Source: Bradyrhizobium guangxiense (lineage in GTDB: Bacteria; Pseudomonadota; Alphaproteobacteria; Rhizobiales; Xanthobacteraceae). Taken from it: a DNA stretch of 64,000 nt. Numbering within the stretch: position 1 is the stretch's first letter; the number at the start of each line of letters is the position of its first letter. Below the pieces are notes generated by a model that made no database searches, was not told the DNA's origin, and saw only the letters and a list, made by a program, of their open reading frames with translations. Positions 34,974 through 44,281 of the stretch are shown here, piece after piece. The DNA is taken from NCBI RefSeq assembly GCF_004114915.1, contig NZ_CP022219.1, positions 2,510,501 to 2,574,500 on the forward strand, written 5' to 3'. A program made the position numbers and the translations under genes.

Positions 34974-34989
34974 TAAAACGATCGGTCTA
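34974..34989. promoter_or_regulatory. Weak candidate AcuR operator
   Basis: An imperfect inverted repeat is centred on CGATCG in an AT-rich stretch 11-26 bases before the TetR start. Its position suits autoregulation. The symmetry is partial. Confidence 0.35.
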
Positions 34990-34999
34990 ATAAATCTTC

Positions 35000-35650
35000 A
35001 TGACCAAGGTGGCCTCGGTTTCAGAGCCGCGTCGGCGCGGCCGTCCTCCGAAGGACCAGTCGCAGCCGAATGCACCGCGCGCGCGTCTGCTGCGCACGGG
35101 CGTTGCACTTCTGACCGAGAAGGGATTCAGCGCCGTCGGCATCGACGAGATCCTGGCCTCTGCGGATGCGCCGAAGGGGTCGTTCTATCACTACTTCGGC
35201 AGCAAGGAGGCTTTTGGCCTCGAACTGATCGACGCCTATGCCGCCTATTTCGCGCGCAAGCTGGATCGATGGTTCGACGATGCAGCGCGGGCTCCGCTGG
35301 ACCGCCTCCGCGATTTCATCGCAGACGCCCGGTCGGGCATGGCGCGCTACGGCTATCGACGTGGCTGCCTCGTCGGCAATCTCGGACAAGAGATGGGGGC
35401 CTTGCCGGAGCCGTTCCGAAAGCGACTGGCCGCCGTTTTCACGGATTGGGAAGCACGGACCTCACGCTGTCTCCGATTGGCGCAGGAGGCCGGCGACATA
35501 CCCAAGAGCCTCGATTGCGACAGCCTCGCGCACTTCTTCTGGATCGGCTGGGAAGGGGCGGTGCTGCGGGCGAAGCTGGAACGGCGCCCCGATGCGCTCG
35601 ACATATTCGCCCGGGGATTCCTCGGGATGATCCAGGCAAAGGACAGGTGA
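35000..35650 (+). CDS. acuR: TetR-family regulator, AcuR-like
   Basis: This 216-residue TetR-type repressor has the DNA-binding helices GVALLTEKGFSAVGIDEILASA and PKGSFYHYFGSKEAF (residues about 33-75). The C-terminal half matches AcuR-like regulators (GCLVGNLGQEMG, DWEARTSRCLRLA). AcuR represses acuI in acrylate/DMSP catabolism, and an AcuI-like gene begins three bases after this stop, supporting the identification. The start ATG has no strong ribosome-binding site. Confidence 0.8.
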   Translation: MTKVASVSEPRRRGRPPKDQSQPNAPRARLLRTGVALLTEKGFSAVGIDEILASADAPKGSFYHYFGSKEAFGLELIDAYAAYFARKLDRWFDDAARAPLDRLRDFIADARSGMARYGYRRGCLVGNLGQEMGALPEPFRKRLAAVFTDWEARTSRCLRLAQEAGDIPKSLDCDSLAHFFWIGWEGAVLRAKLERRPDALDIFARGFLGMIQAKDR

Positions 35651-35653
35651 CCC

Positions 35654-36655
35654 ATGACAGCGAGCAATAGCTTCAGAGCCATCCTGATCGAGAATGAAGG
35701 TGGCAAGCAGTCCGTAGGACTAACGGAGCTCCCGCGCGACAGATTGCCCGAGGGCAATGTGACGGTGCGGGTCGCCTGTTCGACCCTGAACTACAAGGAT
35801 GCGCTCGCGATCACCGGGAAGAGCCCGGTGGTCCGCAAGTTTCCAATGGTTCCCGGCATCGACCTTGCGGGGACCGTCGAGGAATCCTCGTCGTCCGAGT
35901 TCAAGCGCGGCGACAAGGTCGTGTTGAACGGCTGGGGCGTGGGCGAGCAGCATTGGGGCGGCTTGGCCGAGATAGCGCGCGTCAAGAGCGACTGGCTGAT
36001 ACCGCTCGAGCCCACCTTTTCCTTCGCGCAAGCGATGAGCATCGGAACGGCCGGCTACACTGCGGCACTGTGCGTGATGGCGCTGGAGCGCCACGGCATC
36101 AAGCCGGGTGACGGTGAGGTGCTAGTGACGGGAGCTGCCGGTGGCGTCGGCAGCATTGCGACCGCGCTGCTTGCAAGGCTCGGCTATGACGTGGTCGCGG
36201 TGACGGGCCGGAGCGAGGAGGCCGAATATCTCGCGAGCCTTGGCGCCAAGCGGATCTTGCCGCGATCGCTGTTCAGCGAGCCCGGCAAGCCGCTTGCGAG
36301 AGAACAGTGGGTCGGCGCGGTCGATGTGGCCGGCGGGCAGGTGCTCGCCAATGTCTGCGCATCGATGAAGTATCGCGGCGTCGTCGCGGCCTGTGGGCTG
36401 GCGGCCGGCATGAGCTTTCCGGCCACAGTCGCTCCTTTCATCCTCCGCGGTGTCACGCTGGTCGGGATCGACAGCGTCATGTGTCCGCGCGACGAACGCA
36501 TCGAGGCGTGGCGGCGGCTGGCCCGGGATCTCGATCCGATTCGACTTGATGCGATGACGGAGAAGGTGTCCCTCGAAAACTGCATCCCGGTTGCGGACCG
36601 TCTCATTGCCGGCGCGGTGCGGGGACGCGTGATCGTGCCGATTTCCATCGACTAG
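35654..36655 (+). CDS. acuI: Acryloyl-CoA reductase, AcuI/YhdH-like MDR
   Basis: This 333-residue zinc-independent medium-chain reductase has [15 protein letters not shown] at the N-terminus and [16 protein letters not shown] as the NADPH-binding fold (about residues 155-170), both typical of AcuI/YhdH. AcuI reduces acryloyl-CoA to propionyl-CoA with NADPH, removing a toxic intermediate. It follows the AcuR-like gene in a tight operon with a CMD protein next. Confidence 0.85.
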   Translation: MTASNSFRAILIENEGGKQSVGLTELPRDRLPEGNVTVRVACSTLNYKDALAITGKSPVVRKFPMVPGIDLAGTVEESSSSEFKRGDKVVLNGWGVGEQHWGGLAEIARVKSDWLIPLEPTFSFAQAMSIGTAGYTAALCVMALERHGIKPGDGEVLVTGAAGGVGSIATALLARLGYDVVAVTGRSEEAEYLASLGAKRILPRSLFSEPGKPLAREQWVGAVDVAGGQVLANVCASMKYRGVVAACGLAAGMSFPATVAPFILRGVTLVGIDSVMCPRDERIEAWRRLARDLDPIRLDAMTEKVSLENCIPVADRLIAGAVRGRVIVPISID

Positions 36656-36676
36656 CCCTTAAGGAATATCCAGGCC

Positions 36677-37252
36677 ATGACCCAGGCAATTGCCATTAGC
36701 CGCTTTCCTGTCCCTGATCTCGCCGACATGCCTGACGACATCAGGGCCCGTATCCTGGCCGTCCAGGAGAAGTCCGGCTTCATTCCGAACGTGTTTCTCG
36801 TGCTCGCGCACCGGCCGGACGAGTTTCGCGCGTTCTTTGCCTATCACGACGCGCTCATGGACAAGCCGGGCAACCTCACCAAGGCGGAGCGGGAAATGAT
36901 CGTGGTTGCGACCAGCAACCTCAATCAATGCCAGTATTGCGTCATCGCGCATGGCGCGATCCTGCGCATCCGCGCCAAGGATCCGCTGATCGCCGATCAG
37001 GTCGCGGTCAACTACCGCAAGGCCGACATCACGGATCGGCAGAAGGCGATGCTCGATTTCGCCGTACGCGTCTCGACGGAGGCCTACGAGGTTTCCGAAT
37101 CCGATTTCGCCACGCTGAAATCGCACGGCTTCACGGAAGAGGACATCTGGGACATTGCCGCGATCACGGCCTTCTTCGGCCTCTCCAATCGGCTTGCCAA
37201 CGTCACCAGCATGCGTCCGAATGCGGAATTCTACAGTATGGGACGCGGCTAA
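36677..37252 (+). CDS. Peroxidase-related CMD/AhpD-family protein
   Basis: This 191-residue helical protein has the AhpD-like Cys-x-x-Cys in NQCQYCVIAHG near residue 87, with the usual His after it. The start MTQAIAISRFPVPDL resembles the uncharacterised peroxidase-related subgroup. It could reduce peroxides with a thiol partner. It lies 21 bases after acuI and continues the operon. Confidence 0.88.
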   Translation: MTQAIAISRFPVPDLADMPDDIRARILAVQEKSGFIPNVFLVLAHRPDEFRAFFAYHDALMDKPGNLTKAEREMIVVATSNLNQCQYCVIAHGAILRIRAKDPLIADQVAVNYRKADITDRQKAMLDFAVRVSTEAYEVSESDFATLKSHGFTEEDIWDIAAITAFFGLSNRLANVTSMRPNAEFYSMGRG

Positions 37253-37309
37253 CGGGGACCGACTGACCTCTTCGGCAATACTCCCGTCGGTGCGGAATGG
37301 AGAACGGTC

Positions 37310-38524
37310 ATGGAGCTCTCATCCCAGCAGCTGGCCTTGAAGGAAAGGGCCGCGGCGCTCTCGAACGGGACGATCCGCGGACGCGCAGCCGATATCGACC
37401 AGTCTCGCGACTATCCATGGGATGTCGTCGAGGCGCTGAAGGCCGAGCGCTTCATGGGAATGACCATTCCGCCGGAATATGGCGGGCAGGGCCGGAGCTT
37501 TCTCGACACGGTGTTGGTCATCGAGGAAATCGCCCGCTCGTGCACCGTCTCTGCGCGCATCGTGGTCGAGGCCAACATGGGCGCCATCTCGACCGTCATG
37601 GCCTATGGCACCGACGCGCAGAAGAAGCGTGCCGCCGATCTCGTCCTGGGTGGCGACAAGCCGGCGATCTGCATCACGGAGCCTGACGCCGGCAGCGATG
37701 CGGGCGGGATGACCACGCGGGCGGACAAGCGCGGCAACCGCTACGTGCTCAACGGCAAGAAACATTGGATCACCGGCGCCGGGGTTTCCCGCCTCCATTT
37801 GATCTTCGCGCGCGTGTTCGATGAGGGTGGAGAGGAGCTGGGCGTCGGCGGCTTCCTGGCGGTCCGCGGCGAGGTCCAGGGATTGCGCGTCAGCAAGCGC
37901 GAAATGACGATGGGACTCTGCGGCATGCCCGAGGGCGAGCTCGTCTTCGAGGATCTCGAGATCACGCCGGACATGGTGCTGTTGCCGCCATCGGGCTTCA
38001 AACGCGGGTTTGCCGACCTCATCAACGCCTATAACAGCCAGCGCGTCGGGGCCGGCACGGTCGCCATGGGTGTTGCGGCCGGCGCGCTGGAGCACGCCAT
38101 TGCGTGGGCGAAGACGCGCCAGCAGTTCGGGCGGCCGATCGGCGAATTTCAAGGTCTGCATTGGATGCTCGCCGATATGCAGACACAGCTGACCGCATCA
38201 CGCCTGATGCTGCACGCAGCTGCTGCCTCGCGAGGACCGGGCGGCAGCGCATTTCCCGATCCCATGCTTGCGGCGCAGGCGAAGATCTTCGCGTCGGAAG
38301 CCGCCATCAAGATCGTCAATGATGCGCTGCAGGTGTTCGGGGCGCGGGGCTATTCGCGTGACTTTCCTCTCGAGCGCATGGCACGTGACGTCCGCATGTT
38401 CACGATCGGCGGCGGCACGGCGCAGGTGCTGCGCACGTTGGTTGCCAGCAAGGTCCTGGGCTGGAAGTTGCCGCAGACGCGCGACGGCTACGTCGTGTCG
38501 GAGGGTGCCACAGAAGAGAACTAG
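37310..38524 (+). CDS. Acyl-CoA dehydrogenase
   Basis: This 404-residue FAD enzyme has the acyl-CoA dehydrogenase motifs ITEPDAGSDAGGM and KKHWITGAG in the middle domain and QVFGARGYSRDFPLERMARD in the C-terminal domain. It oxidises an acyl-CoA to the 2-enoyl-CoA. Its operon (AcuR, AcuI, CMD before; CoA-transferase-like pair after) suggests breakdown of a short acid, but the chain length cannot be read. Confidence 0.9.
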   Translation: MELSSQQLALKERAAALSNGTIRGRAADIDQSRDYPWDVVEALKAERFMGMTIPPEYGGQGRSFLDTVLVIEEIARSCTVSARIVVEANMGAISTVMAYGTDAQKKRAADLVLGGDKPAICITEPDAGSDAGGMTTRADKRGNRYVLNGKKHWITGAGVSRLHLIFARVFDEGGEELGVGGFLAVRGEVQGLRVSKREMTMGLCGMPEGELVFEDLEITPDMVLLPPSGFKRGFADLINAYNSQRVGAGTVAMGVAAGALEHAIAWAKTRQQFGRPIGEFQGLHWMLADMQTQLTASRLMLHAAAASRGPGGSAFPDPMLAAQAKIFASEAAIKIVNDALQVFGARGYSRDFPLERMARDVRMFTIGGGTAQVLRTLVASKVLGWKLPQTRDGYVVSEGATEEN

Positions 38525-38567
38525 AGGCCCGCGGCGCCCTGATTGGAAGCGAGGGAGAGGTGGAGAG

Positions 38568-39374
38568 ATGACAGATTTCGTAACGCCGCAGAAGATGGCG
38601 GAGATGATACCGTCGGGGTGCAAGCTCGGCCTGGCGCCGGACGACTATGCCGCGGCCCCGGGATTGGTCCGGATGCTGATCGATCGCGGCATTCGCGATC
38701 TCCATGTGGTCTGTGCGCCGATTGGCGGCATGCAGGTCGACATGCTCATCGGCGCCGGCGCCGTGGCAACGCTGGAGACGAGTGCCGTCAGCCTGGGCGA
38801 AGCCGGCGGCGCGCCCTGTTTCAGCCGGGCCGTCCGCGACGGATCCATTCGCCTTCGCGATGCGACTTGTCCCGCGGTGTTCGCGGGGCTGACGGCCGCA
38901 GAGAAGGGCGTCCCGTTCATGCCGATCCGCGGCATCATCGGCAGTGACGTCTTGAAGAAGCGAGACGACTGGAAGGTGACGTCCAATCCCTTCGACGACA
39001 GTGAGAAGATCGTCGTGGTCTCGGCGATCCAGCCCGACATATCGCTGATCCACGCACCCGAAGCGGACCGGTTCGGCAATGTTCGGCTCGGACGCCGACG
39101 CGAGGTGATGCTGTTGGCCCATGCCTCGAAAAAGACCTTCGTGACCGTCGAGCGCATCTCCGAGGTATCGCTGCTCGAAGACGAGAACATGGCCGCCGGC
39201 GTCCTGCCCGCGATCTATGTGAGCGCGGTGGCACAGCTCAAGAATGGCGGGTGGCCGACGGGACTCTACGCCCAGTATCCCAGGGATGGGCAGGAGGTCG
39301 AGAAATACGCGAGGGCGGCGCGCTCGCCGGAAGGCTTCCAGGCCTACATCCGGGATTCGAGGAGCCCGGCATGA
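38568..39374 (+). CDS. Class I CoA-transferase-like alpha subunit (IpdA-like)
   Basis: This 268-residue alpha subunit has IGGMQVDMLIGAGAVATLE and SLGEAGGAPCFSRAV, as in glutaconate CoA-transferase and IpdA-type proteins. In IpdA-type hydrolases a Glu in this region is catalytic, and Glu occurs here in LGEAG. The start ATG lies after GGAGAG. It overlaps the beta-subunit start by four bases, as expected for a heterodimer. Confidence 0.85.
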   Translation: MTDFVTPQKMAEMIPSGCKLGLAPDDYAAAPGLVRMLIDRGIRDLHVVCAPIGGMQVDMLIGAGAVATLETSAVSLGEAGGAPCFSRAVRDGSIRLRDATCPAVFAGLTAAEKGVPFMPIRGIIGSDVLKKRDDWKVTSNPFDDSEKIVVVSAIQPDISLIHAPEADRFGNVRLGRRREVMLLAHASKKTFVTVERISEVSLLEDENMAAGVLPAIYVSAVAQLKNGGWPTGLYAQYPRDGQEVEKYARAARSPEGFQAYIRDSRSPA

Positions 39375-40117
39375 GCGAGGCGTGCACCAGCCGCGAGCTG
39401 ATGATCTACACGATCTCGCGGCTGCTGAAAGGCGTGCGGCATGTTGCGGTCGGCCAGTCGTCGCCGATGCCGGCGGCGGGCGCGATGCTGTTGCGTGCGC
39501 TCAACGAGCGGGACAGACTGGAGCGCGTGCAGGTCTCGATCCTCGGGTCGGTCATGCATAATTCCTTCACCGGCGGTGCCGAGGAGCTGTTCGATTGTGC
39601 AGCGCAGGGGCGTCTCGACGCCTTCTTCCTCGGTGGAGGTCAGATCGACGGCCAGGGCAATGTCAATCTCGTCGGCACTGGCAACTATCCGAACAACCCC
39701 GTCAGATGGCCCGGTTCGTTCGGCTCCGCCTACCTGTATTTCCTCGTTCCGCGAGTCATTCTGTTCCGGGAGGAGCACAGCCTGCGATCCCTGGTGGAGC
39801 GCGTGGACTTCGTGTCTGCGCCTGGCGTCACCGACGAGACGGCCTATCGGCGAGGCGGCCCTTACGCCCTGTTGACCAATGCGGCGCTCTTTTCCTTCGA
39901 ACGAGAGGCGGGACGCTTTCGCCTCGAGAGCACGCATCCGGGATACGATTGGCGTGACATTCGAGGCACGACAGGTTTCTCCTACGACAACGAAACATGC
40001 GAGGTCACGACGCCGTCGCCGGACGAGGAGACCCTGTCCTTGATGCGGGGGCGAATTCGCGAGGAGCTGCGCGAGTGTTACCCGCAGTTCGCAGGCACAC
40101 TGCCGGGTCCGGGTTGA
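39371..40117 (+). CDS. Class I CoA-transferase-like beta subunit (IpdB-like)
   Basis: This 248-residue protein has FLGGGQIDGQGNVNLVGTG, similar to IpdB and related beta subunits. The Glu-Asn-Gly or equivalent catalytic Glu of true class I CoA-transferases is not visible; the corresponding region reads VSILGSVMHNSF. It may therefore be part of a CoA-ester hydrolase rather than a transferase. It pairs with the preceding gene by a four-base overlap. Confidence 0.82.
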   Translation: MSEACTSRELMIYTISRLLKGVRHVAVGQSSPMPAAGAMLLRALNERDRLERVQVSILGSVMHNSFTGGAEELFDCAAQGRLDAFFLGGGQIDGQGNVNLVGTGNYPNNPVRWPGSFGSAYLYFLVPRVILFREEHSLRSLVERVDFVSAPGVTDETAYRRGGPYALLTNAALFSFEREAGRFRLESTHPGYDWRDIRGTTGFSYDNETCEVTTPSPDEETLSLMRGRIREELRECYPQFAGTLPGPG

Positions 40118-40404
40118 GGCCGCGCTAAGCCATTGATTCCCAACGCGCCGGCTACTGTGCATGGGGTTGTTTTCGCATTTCTTGCTTGGCCGCCCCGAGT
40201 GAGGTGCGACCAGGCGCGCTCCGTCACCCGGCGCGCCTCGTGCAACACGGCCCCTCATGCCTTCGTCATGACGGCGTCGAGAGACCGAGGCGACTGGATA
40301 TCATCAAGCTGTAACACTGGCGTAATTGAGTAGCCGCGCGGGGGGCTGGGGATATCGCCAGCCATCGTCCGGAACAGGGCAGTGTTGACGGTTGGGATTG
40401 GACC

Positions 40405-41418
40405 ATGGCGGAGCCGGCAAAGCTTGTCAGCGCGGGATCGAACGCCGAACCCATCACCGGCCTGGTCTGGGCCTTCCGTCTGCACAGCGACGGCAGCGCT
40501 GAGGCGCTGCCGGTCGCCCAGCCGATCGAGTTCGGCCATGACGGCCGGCTGTGGCTGCATTTCAACCTGACCGATGCGCGCGCACGGCCGTGGATTGCCT
40601 CCTCACAGCTGCCGCCGCTGGCGCGCGAGCTGCTGCTGTCGAACGACACGTTCCAGCAGCTCCACGTCATCGATCATTGCGTCTATGGCGTGTTCTCCGA
40701 CCTCGTGCGCGAGATCGACGCCGTAACGGAGGAGACCGCGTTCCTGCGCTTCGCCATGACCGAGCGCCTTCTCGTCAGCGGTCGCCATCAGGCGTTGTGC
40801 TCGGCGGACGCAACGCGGCGCGTGCTCGAAGGGGGCTACCGCGTCGACAATGTCGCGCACCTGCTCGAGAAGATCGTCGACGAGGTCGCCGACACGCTGG
40901 ATCGGGTGGCCGACAAGTTGGGCCAGGAGATCGACGACATCGAGGAGCGCATCCTCGCCGATGACGCAAGACCGGAGATGCGCCGCAATCTCGGCCGCCT
41001 GCGCCGGACCTGTGTGAGATTGCACCGGCAGCTCACCGGCCTGCGCGTGCTGTTTCACCGGCTCGACCAGAAGAACACCGATCGCCTGTCGCCCGCCTTG
41101 CGGATCCAGGCCGGCAAGCTCGCGCAGCGGCTCGATGGCCTCGATCACGACATCGTCGAGCTCAGGGAGCGCAGCCGCCTGCTCGAGGAAGAGCTGCGCT
41201 TCAAGAACGAGGAGGAGAGCAACCGTCATCTCCACACACTCTCGATCGTGACCTCCTTGCTGCTCCCGCCGACGCTGATCACCGGCATCTTCGGCATGAA
41301 CACCAAGGGCCTGCCGCTCACCGACGTCGAGACCGGCTTCCTCTGGGCCGCGGTGCTGATGGCCTGCTCGGTCGGCGCGGCCTATCTCTTCATGCGGCGT
41401 ACGGGTATCTTCAAATAG
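40405..41418 (+). CDS. zntB: CorA-family metal transporter, ZntB-like
   Basis: This 337-residue protein has a large cytoplasmic alpha/beta domain, a long coiled helix and two C-terminal membrane segments, with the GMN signature (GIFGMNTKG) ending the first. Length and the Leu-rich stalk resemble ZntB, which exports or imports zinc, rather than CorA itself. The 287 bases before the start hold no gene. It is followed by a porin gene on the same strand. Confidence 0.83.
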   Translation: MAEPAKLVSAGSNAEPITGLVWAFRLHSDGSAEALPVAQPIEFGHDGRLWLHFNLTDARARPWIASSQLPPLARELLLSNDTFQQLHVIDHCVYGVFSDLVREIDAVTEETAFLRFAMTERLLVSGRHQALCSADATRRVLEGGYRVDNVAHLLEKIVDEVADTLDRVADKLGQEIDDIEERILADDARPEMRRNLGRLRRTCVRLHRQLTGLRVLFHRLDQKNTDRLSPALRIQAGKLAQRLDGLDHDIVELRERSRLLEEELRFKNEEESNRHLHTLSIVTSLLLPPTLITGIFGMNTKGLPLTDVETGFLWAAVLMACSVGAAYLFMRRTGIFK

Positions 41419-41440
41419 CGTATGCCAGCCGGAATCAAGC

Positions 41441-42838
41441 GTGATCGGAACTGCCCATAGCTCCCTGCTGCGAGGCGCGGCTGCGATTGCACTGGCCTGC
41501 ACGGCAACGAGCGCGCTCGCCGGCTCCAAGGACGAAAGCGCGGCCGGATGGCTGTTTCCCGAATGGTTCAACGCGTGGCATGACGGCCTTGCGGGCAAAG
41601 GCCTGAATTTCGGCGCCACCTATATTGCGGACAACATCGCCAATACCTCCGGCGGCGTGAAGCGCGGCGCCATCCATTTCGGCCGCCTCGATCTGTCGGT
41701 CGATGCCGATCTCGACAAGCTGGTCGGCTGGAGCGGCGGTCGCTTCTACGCCAATGCACTCGTGATCTACGGCGGGGGCCTCTCCCGCAACTACGTGATG
41801 AATCTCGCCACAATCAGCGAGATCGAAGCGCTGCCGGACCAGCGGCTCTACAACGCCTATTTCGAGCAGAGCTTGTTTGGTGACAGGCTGAACATCCGAG
41901 CCGGCCAACAGGCGGCCGATGTCGAGTTCTTCGACAGCCAGACCGACGATCTCTTCATCAACGGCACCTTCGGCTGGCCCGCTATCAAGGCGAGCAACCT
42001 TCCGGCGGGCGGCCCGGCGCCACCGATCGCGGTGCCCGGCATCCGCATCAAGGCGGCGCTGACGGAGCAGATCACGGCCTATGGCGCGGTGTTCAACGGC
42101 GATCCCTCGGGGCCGGGCAATGTCGATCCGCAGCTGCGCGACCATCATGGCCTGGCCTTCCGCATCAACGATCCGCCCTGGATGATCGGCCAGGTCCGCT
42201 TCAACTACGACATCGATGTCGGGGGACGTCCGCTCGCCGGCAATTTCACGCCCGGTGCCTGGAAGCATTACGGCTCGTTCGACAGTCAACGCTTCACCGC
42301 GGAGGGGCAGTCGATCGCCGATCCCTCGGGAAGCGGCATTCCCGCAAAGCTTCGCGGCAATTACGGCGTCTTCGCGGTGATCGAGCAGGTGCTCTATCGC
42401 CCGCCGGAGGTGAAGGAGAATAGCACCTCGGCCTCGCTTCCTGGCGTCACGGCGTTCGGTCGCATCGCCTACAGCCCGCCGGACCGCAATCTGATCGACC
42501 TTTATCTCGACGGCGGCATCGGCTTTGTCGGCTTCACGCCGGGCCGTCCGCTGGATCGTTTCGGTGTGGCGATGGCCTATATGCGGATCTCGAACACCGC
42601 GCGCAGTCTCGACCTCGACACGCAGGTCTTCACCGGCATCCAAACTCCGGTGCGCAGCAACGAGACGCTGATCGAGATGATCTACGAGGCGCACATCAAG
42701 CCGGGCTGGCTGATCGCGCCCTATTTCCAGTACGTGTTCCGCCCCTCCGGCGGCATCCCGAACCCGAACGATTCCACCGGTCTGTCGCGGATTGGTGACG
42801 CCGCGGGGTTCGGCGTCACCACCACGATCAGGTACTAG
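41441..42838 (+). CDS. OprB-family carbohydrate porin
   Basis: This 465-residue outer-membrane protein has a signal peptide (about residues 1-27, ending ATSALAG) and a beta-barrel region with repeated Gly and aromatic residues (GLNFGATYIADNIANTSGG, and the C-terminal FGVTTTIRY). It resembles OprB porins for sugars. The start is GTG; an upstream ATG is out of frame. Its stop shares CTAG with the stop of the converging MFS gene. Confidence 0.83.
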   Translation: MIGTAHSSLLRGAAAIALACTATSALAGSKDESAAGWLFPEWFNAWHDGLAGKGLNFGATYIADNIANTSGGVKRGAIHFGRLDLSVDADLDKLVGWSGGRFYANALVIYGGGLSRNYVMNLATISEIEALPDQRLYNAYFEQSLFGDRLNIRAGQQAADVEFFDSQTDDLFINGTFGWPAIKASNLPAGGPAPPIAVPGIRIKAALTEQITAYGAVFNGDPSGPGNVDPQLRDHHGLAFRINDPPWMIGQVRFNYDIDVGGRPLAGNFTPGAWKHYGSFDSQRFTAEGQSIADPSGSGIPAKLRGNYGVFAVIEQVLYRPPEVKENSTSASLPGVTAFGRIAYSPPDRNLIDLYLDGGIGFVGFTPGRPLDRFGVAMAYMRISNTARSLDLDTQVFTGIQTPVRSNETLIEMIYEAHIKPGWLIAPYFQYVFRPSGGIPNPNDSTGLSRIGDAAGFGVTTTIRY

Positions 42839-44130
42839 GCCATCGCCGCTTGCGGCTGCGGCTTCGGCTGCCGCGACAGCGCCAGCACGATCAGCGCGGC
42901 GAACACGCACAGCGCGCCGGCGATGAAGAACGCGGGCAGATAGCTCTGGTAGACAGTGCGCGAGAAGCCTGCCCCGAAGGCGGCGGTGCCGGCGCCGAGC
43001 TGATGGCCGGCGAAGATCCAGCCGAATACCAGATTGGCGCGTTCGGGCCCGAACTTCTGCGCGGTGAGACGTACCGTGGGCGGCACGGTCGCGATCCAGT
43101 CGAGGCCATAGAACATCGCGAAGACGGACAGGCCATAGAACGAGAAGTCGCTGAACGGCAGGAAGATCAGGGAGAGCCCGCGCAGGCCGTAGTACCAGAA
43201 CAAGAGCCAGCGGTTGTCGTAGCGATCCGACAGCCAGCCCGACATGATGGTGCCGAAGAAGTCGAAGATGCCCATCGCCGCGAGCAGGCTAGCCGCCTGC
43301 ACCTGCGGGATGCCGAAATCGAGGCACATCGGGATCAGGTGCACCTGGACGAGGCCGTTGGTCGAGGCGCCGCAGACGAAGAAGGTCGCAAACAGGATCC
43401 AGAATGCGGTCGACTTCGAAGCGTCGCGCAGCGTGCCGAGCGCCACACCCGTGATCGAGCCGTGGCTTGCGGGCGGAGCAGGCAGGGCTTCGGTGCCTTC
43501 GTCGCCGAATGGACGCAAGCCGACGTCGCTGGGTCGATCGCGCATCGCGAGCAGCACGGCCAGCGCGGAGACGCCGAGCATGATGCAGACGAAGCCGAGC
43601 GCAAGTCGCCAGCCGAAGCGTTCGGTGAGGCTTGCCAGCAGCGGCAGGAACACGAGCTGGCCGGTGGCGACGCTCGCGGTCATGATGCCGACCACGAGGC
43701 CGCGCCTTGCCGCGAACCAGCGGGTGGCAATGGTCGCGCCCAGCACCAGCGCGGTCATGCCGGTGCCGATGCCGATCACCACGCCCCAGAGCGCTACGAG
43801 TTGCCAGACCTCGGTCATGCCGAGCGAGAGCACGAGCGCCGAGACCACGATCAGCTGCGCGGCGAGCGTGACGTTGCGAAAGCCATAGCGGTTGAGCAGG
43901 GCAGCCGCGAATGGCGCCATCAATCCGAACAGGACGAAGCGGATCGACAGCGCGGACGAGATCTGCGCCGTGCTCCAGCCGAACTCCTTCTGCAGGGGAA
44001 CGATGAACACGCCGGGTGCGCCGACCGTGCCGGCGCTGATCAGCGCGGCAAGGAAGGTCACGCCGACCATCCCCCAGCCGTAATGGATGTTGCGACGATT
44101 GAGGGTTGCCGCGAGCCAGTTCGAGATCAT
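42835..44130 (-). CDS. MFS transporter
   Basis: This 431-residue protein has twelve predicted membrane segments and resembles oxalate/formate antiporter-like MFS proteins. Features include HYGWGMVGVTFLAALIS at the first helix and a central basic loop. It is convergent with the porin gene, and the two stop codons overlap on opposite strands in CTAG. Uptake or efflux of an organic acid is the usual role. The substrate is unknown. Confidence 0.85.
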   Translation of the reverse strand: MISNWLAATLNRRNIHYGWGMVGVTFLAALISAGTVGAPGVFIVPLQKEFGWSTAQISSALSIRFVLFGLMAPFAAALLNRYGFRNVTLAAQLIVVSALVLSLGMTEVWQLVALWGVVIGIGTGMTALVLGATIATRWFAARRGLVVGIMTASVATGQLVFLPLLASLTERFGWRLALGFVCIMLGVSALAVLLAMRDRPSDVGLRPFGDEGTEALPAPPASHGSITGVALGTLRDASKSTAFWILFATFFVCGASTNGLVQVHLIPMCLDFGIPQVQAASLLAAMGIFDFFGTIMSGWLSDRYDNRWLLFWYYGLRGLSLIFLPFSDFSFYGLSVFAMFYGLDWIATVPPTVRLTAQKFGPERANLVFGWIFAGHQLGAGTAAFGAGFSRTVYQSYLPAFFIAGALCVFAALIVLALSRQPKPQPQAAMA

Positions 44131-44233
44131 CGAATTTCCTTGGACACCGAAAGGAGGGGCATTACTTACAGCGTGCTTGCTGCCAACGGACTGTCAGTAG
44201 CGGGCTCGCCACGCCTGCCAATCTGTCACAAAT

Positions 44234-44273
44234 AGGGGAAGTCCGAAATGTCGAACTTCCCTCAATTTCGGAC
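44234..44273 (-). terminator. Terminator-like inverted repeats after the thiolase gene
   Basis: GTCCGAAAT (44241-44249) and ATTTCGGAC (44265-44273) form a stem, with AGGGGAAGT/ACTTCCCT as an alternative nested pair. It lies just past the minus-strand thiolase stop. Confidence 0.45.
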
Positions 44274-44281
44274 AGTGGCGG

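Larger units (their letters stand above)
34651..34999. other. Gene-poor gap after the Tad-like genes
   Basis: No open frame with a credible start was found. The gap holds one family C palindrome (34764-34810) and, at its right end, an AT-rich stretch with CGATCG at its centre (34979-34984) just before the TetR gene. Confidence 0.6.

Noticed and set aside
34740..34980. Possible small gene between the Tad-like and TetR genes
   Set aside because: Frames there overlap a family C palindrome, have no ribosome-binding site, and no recognisable composition.
40118..40404. Gap before the ZntB gene as possible RNA gene or riboswitch
   Set aside because: No stable symmetric stem or recognisable metal-riboswitch core was seen.
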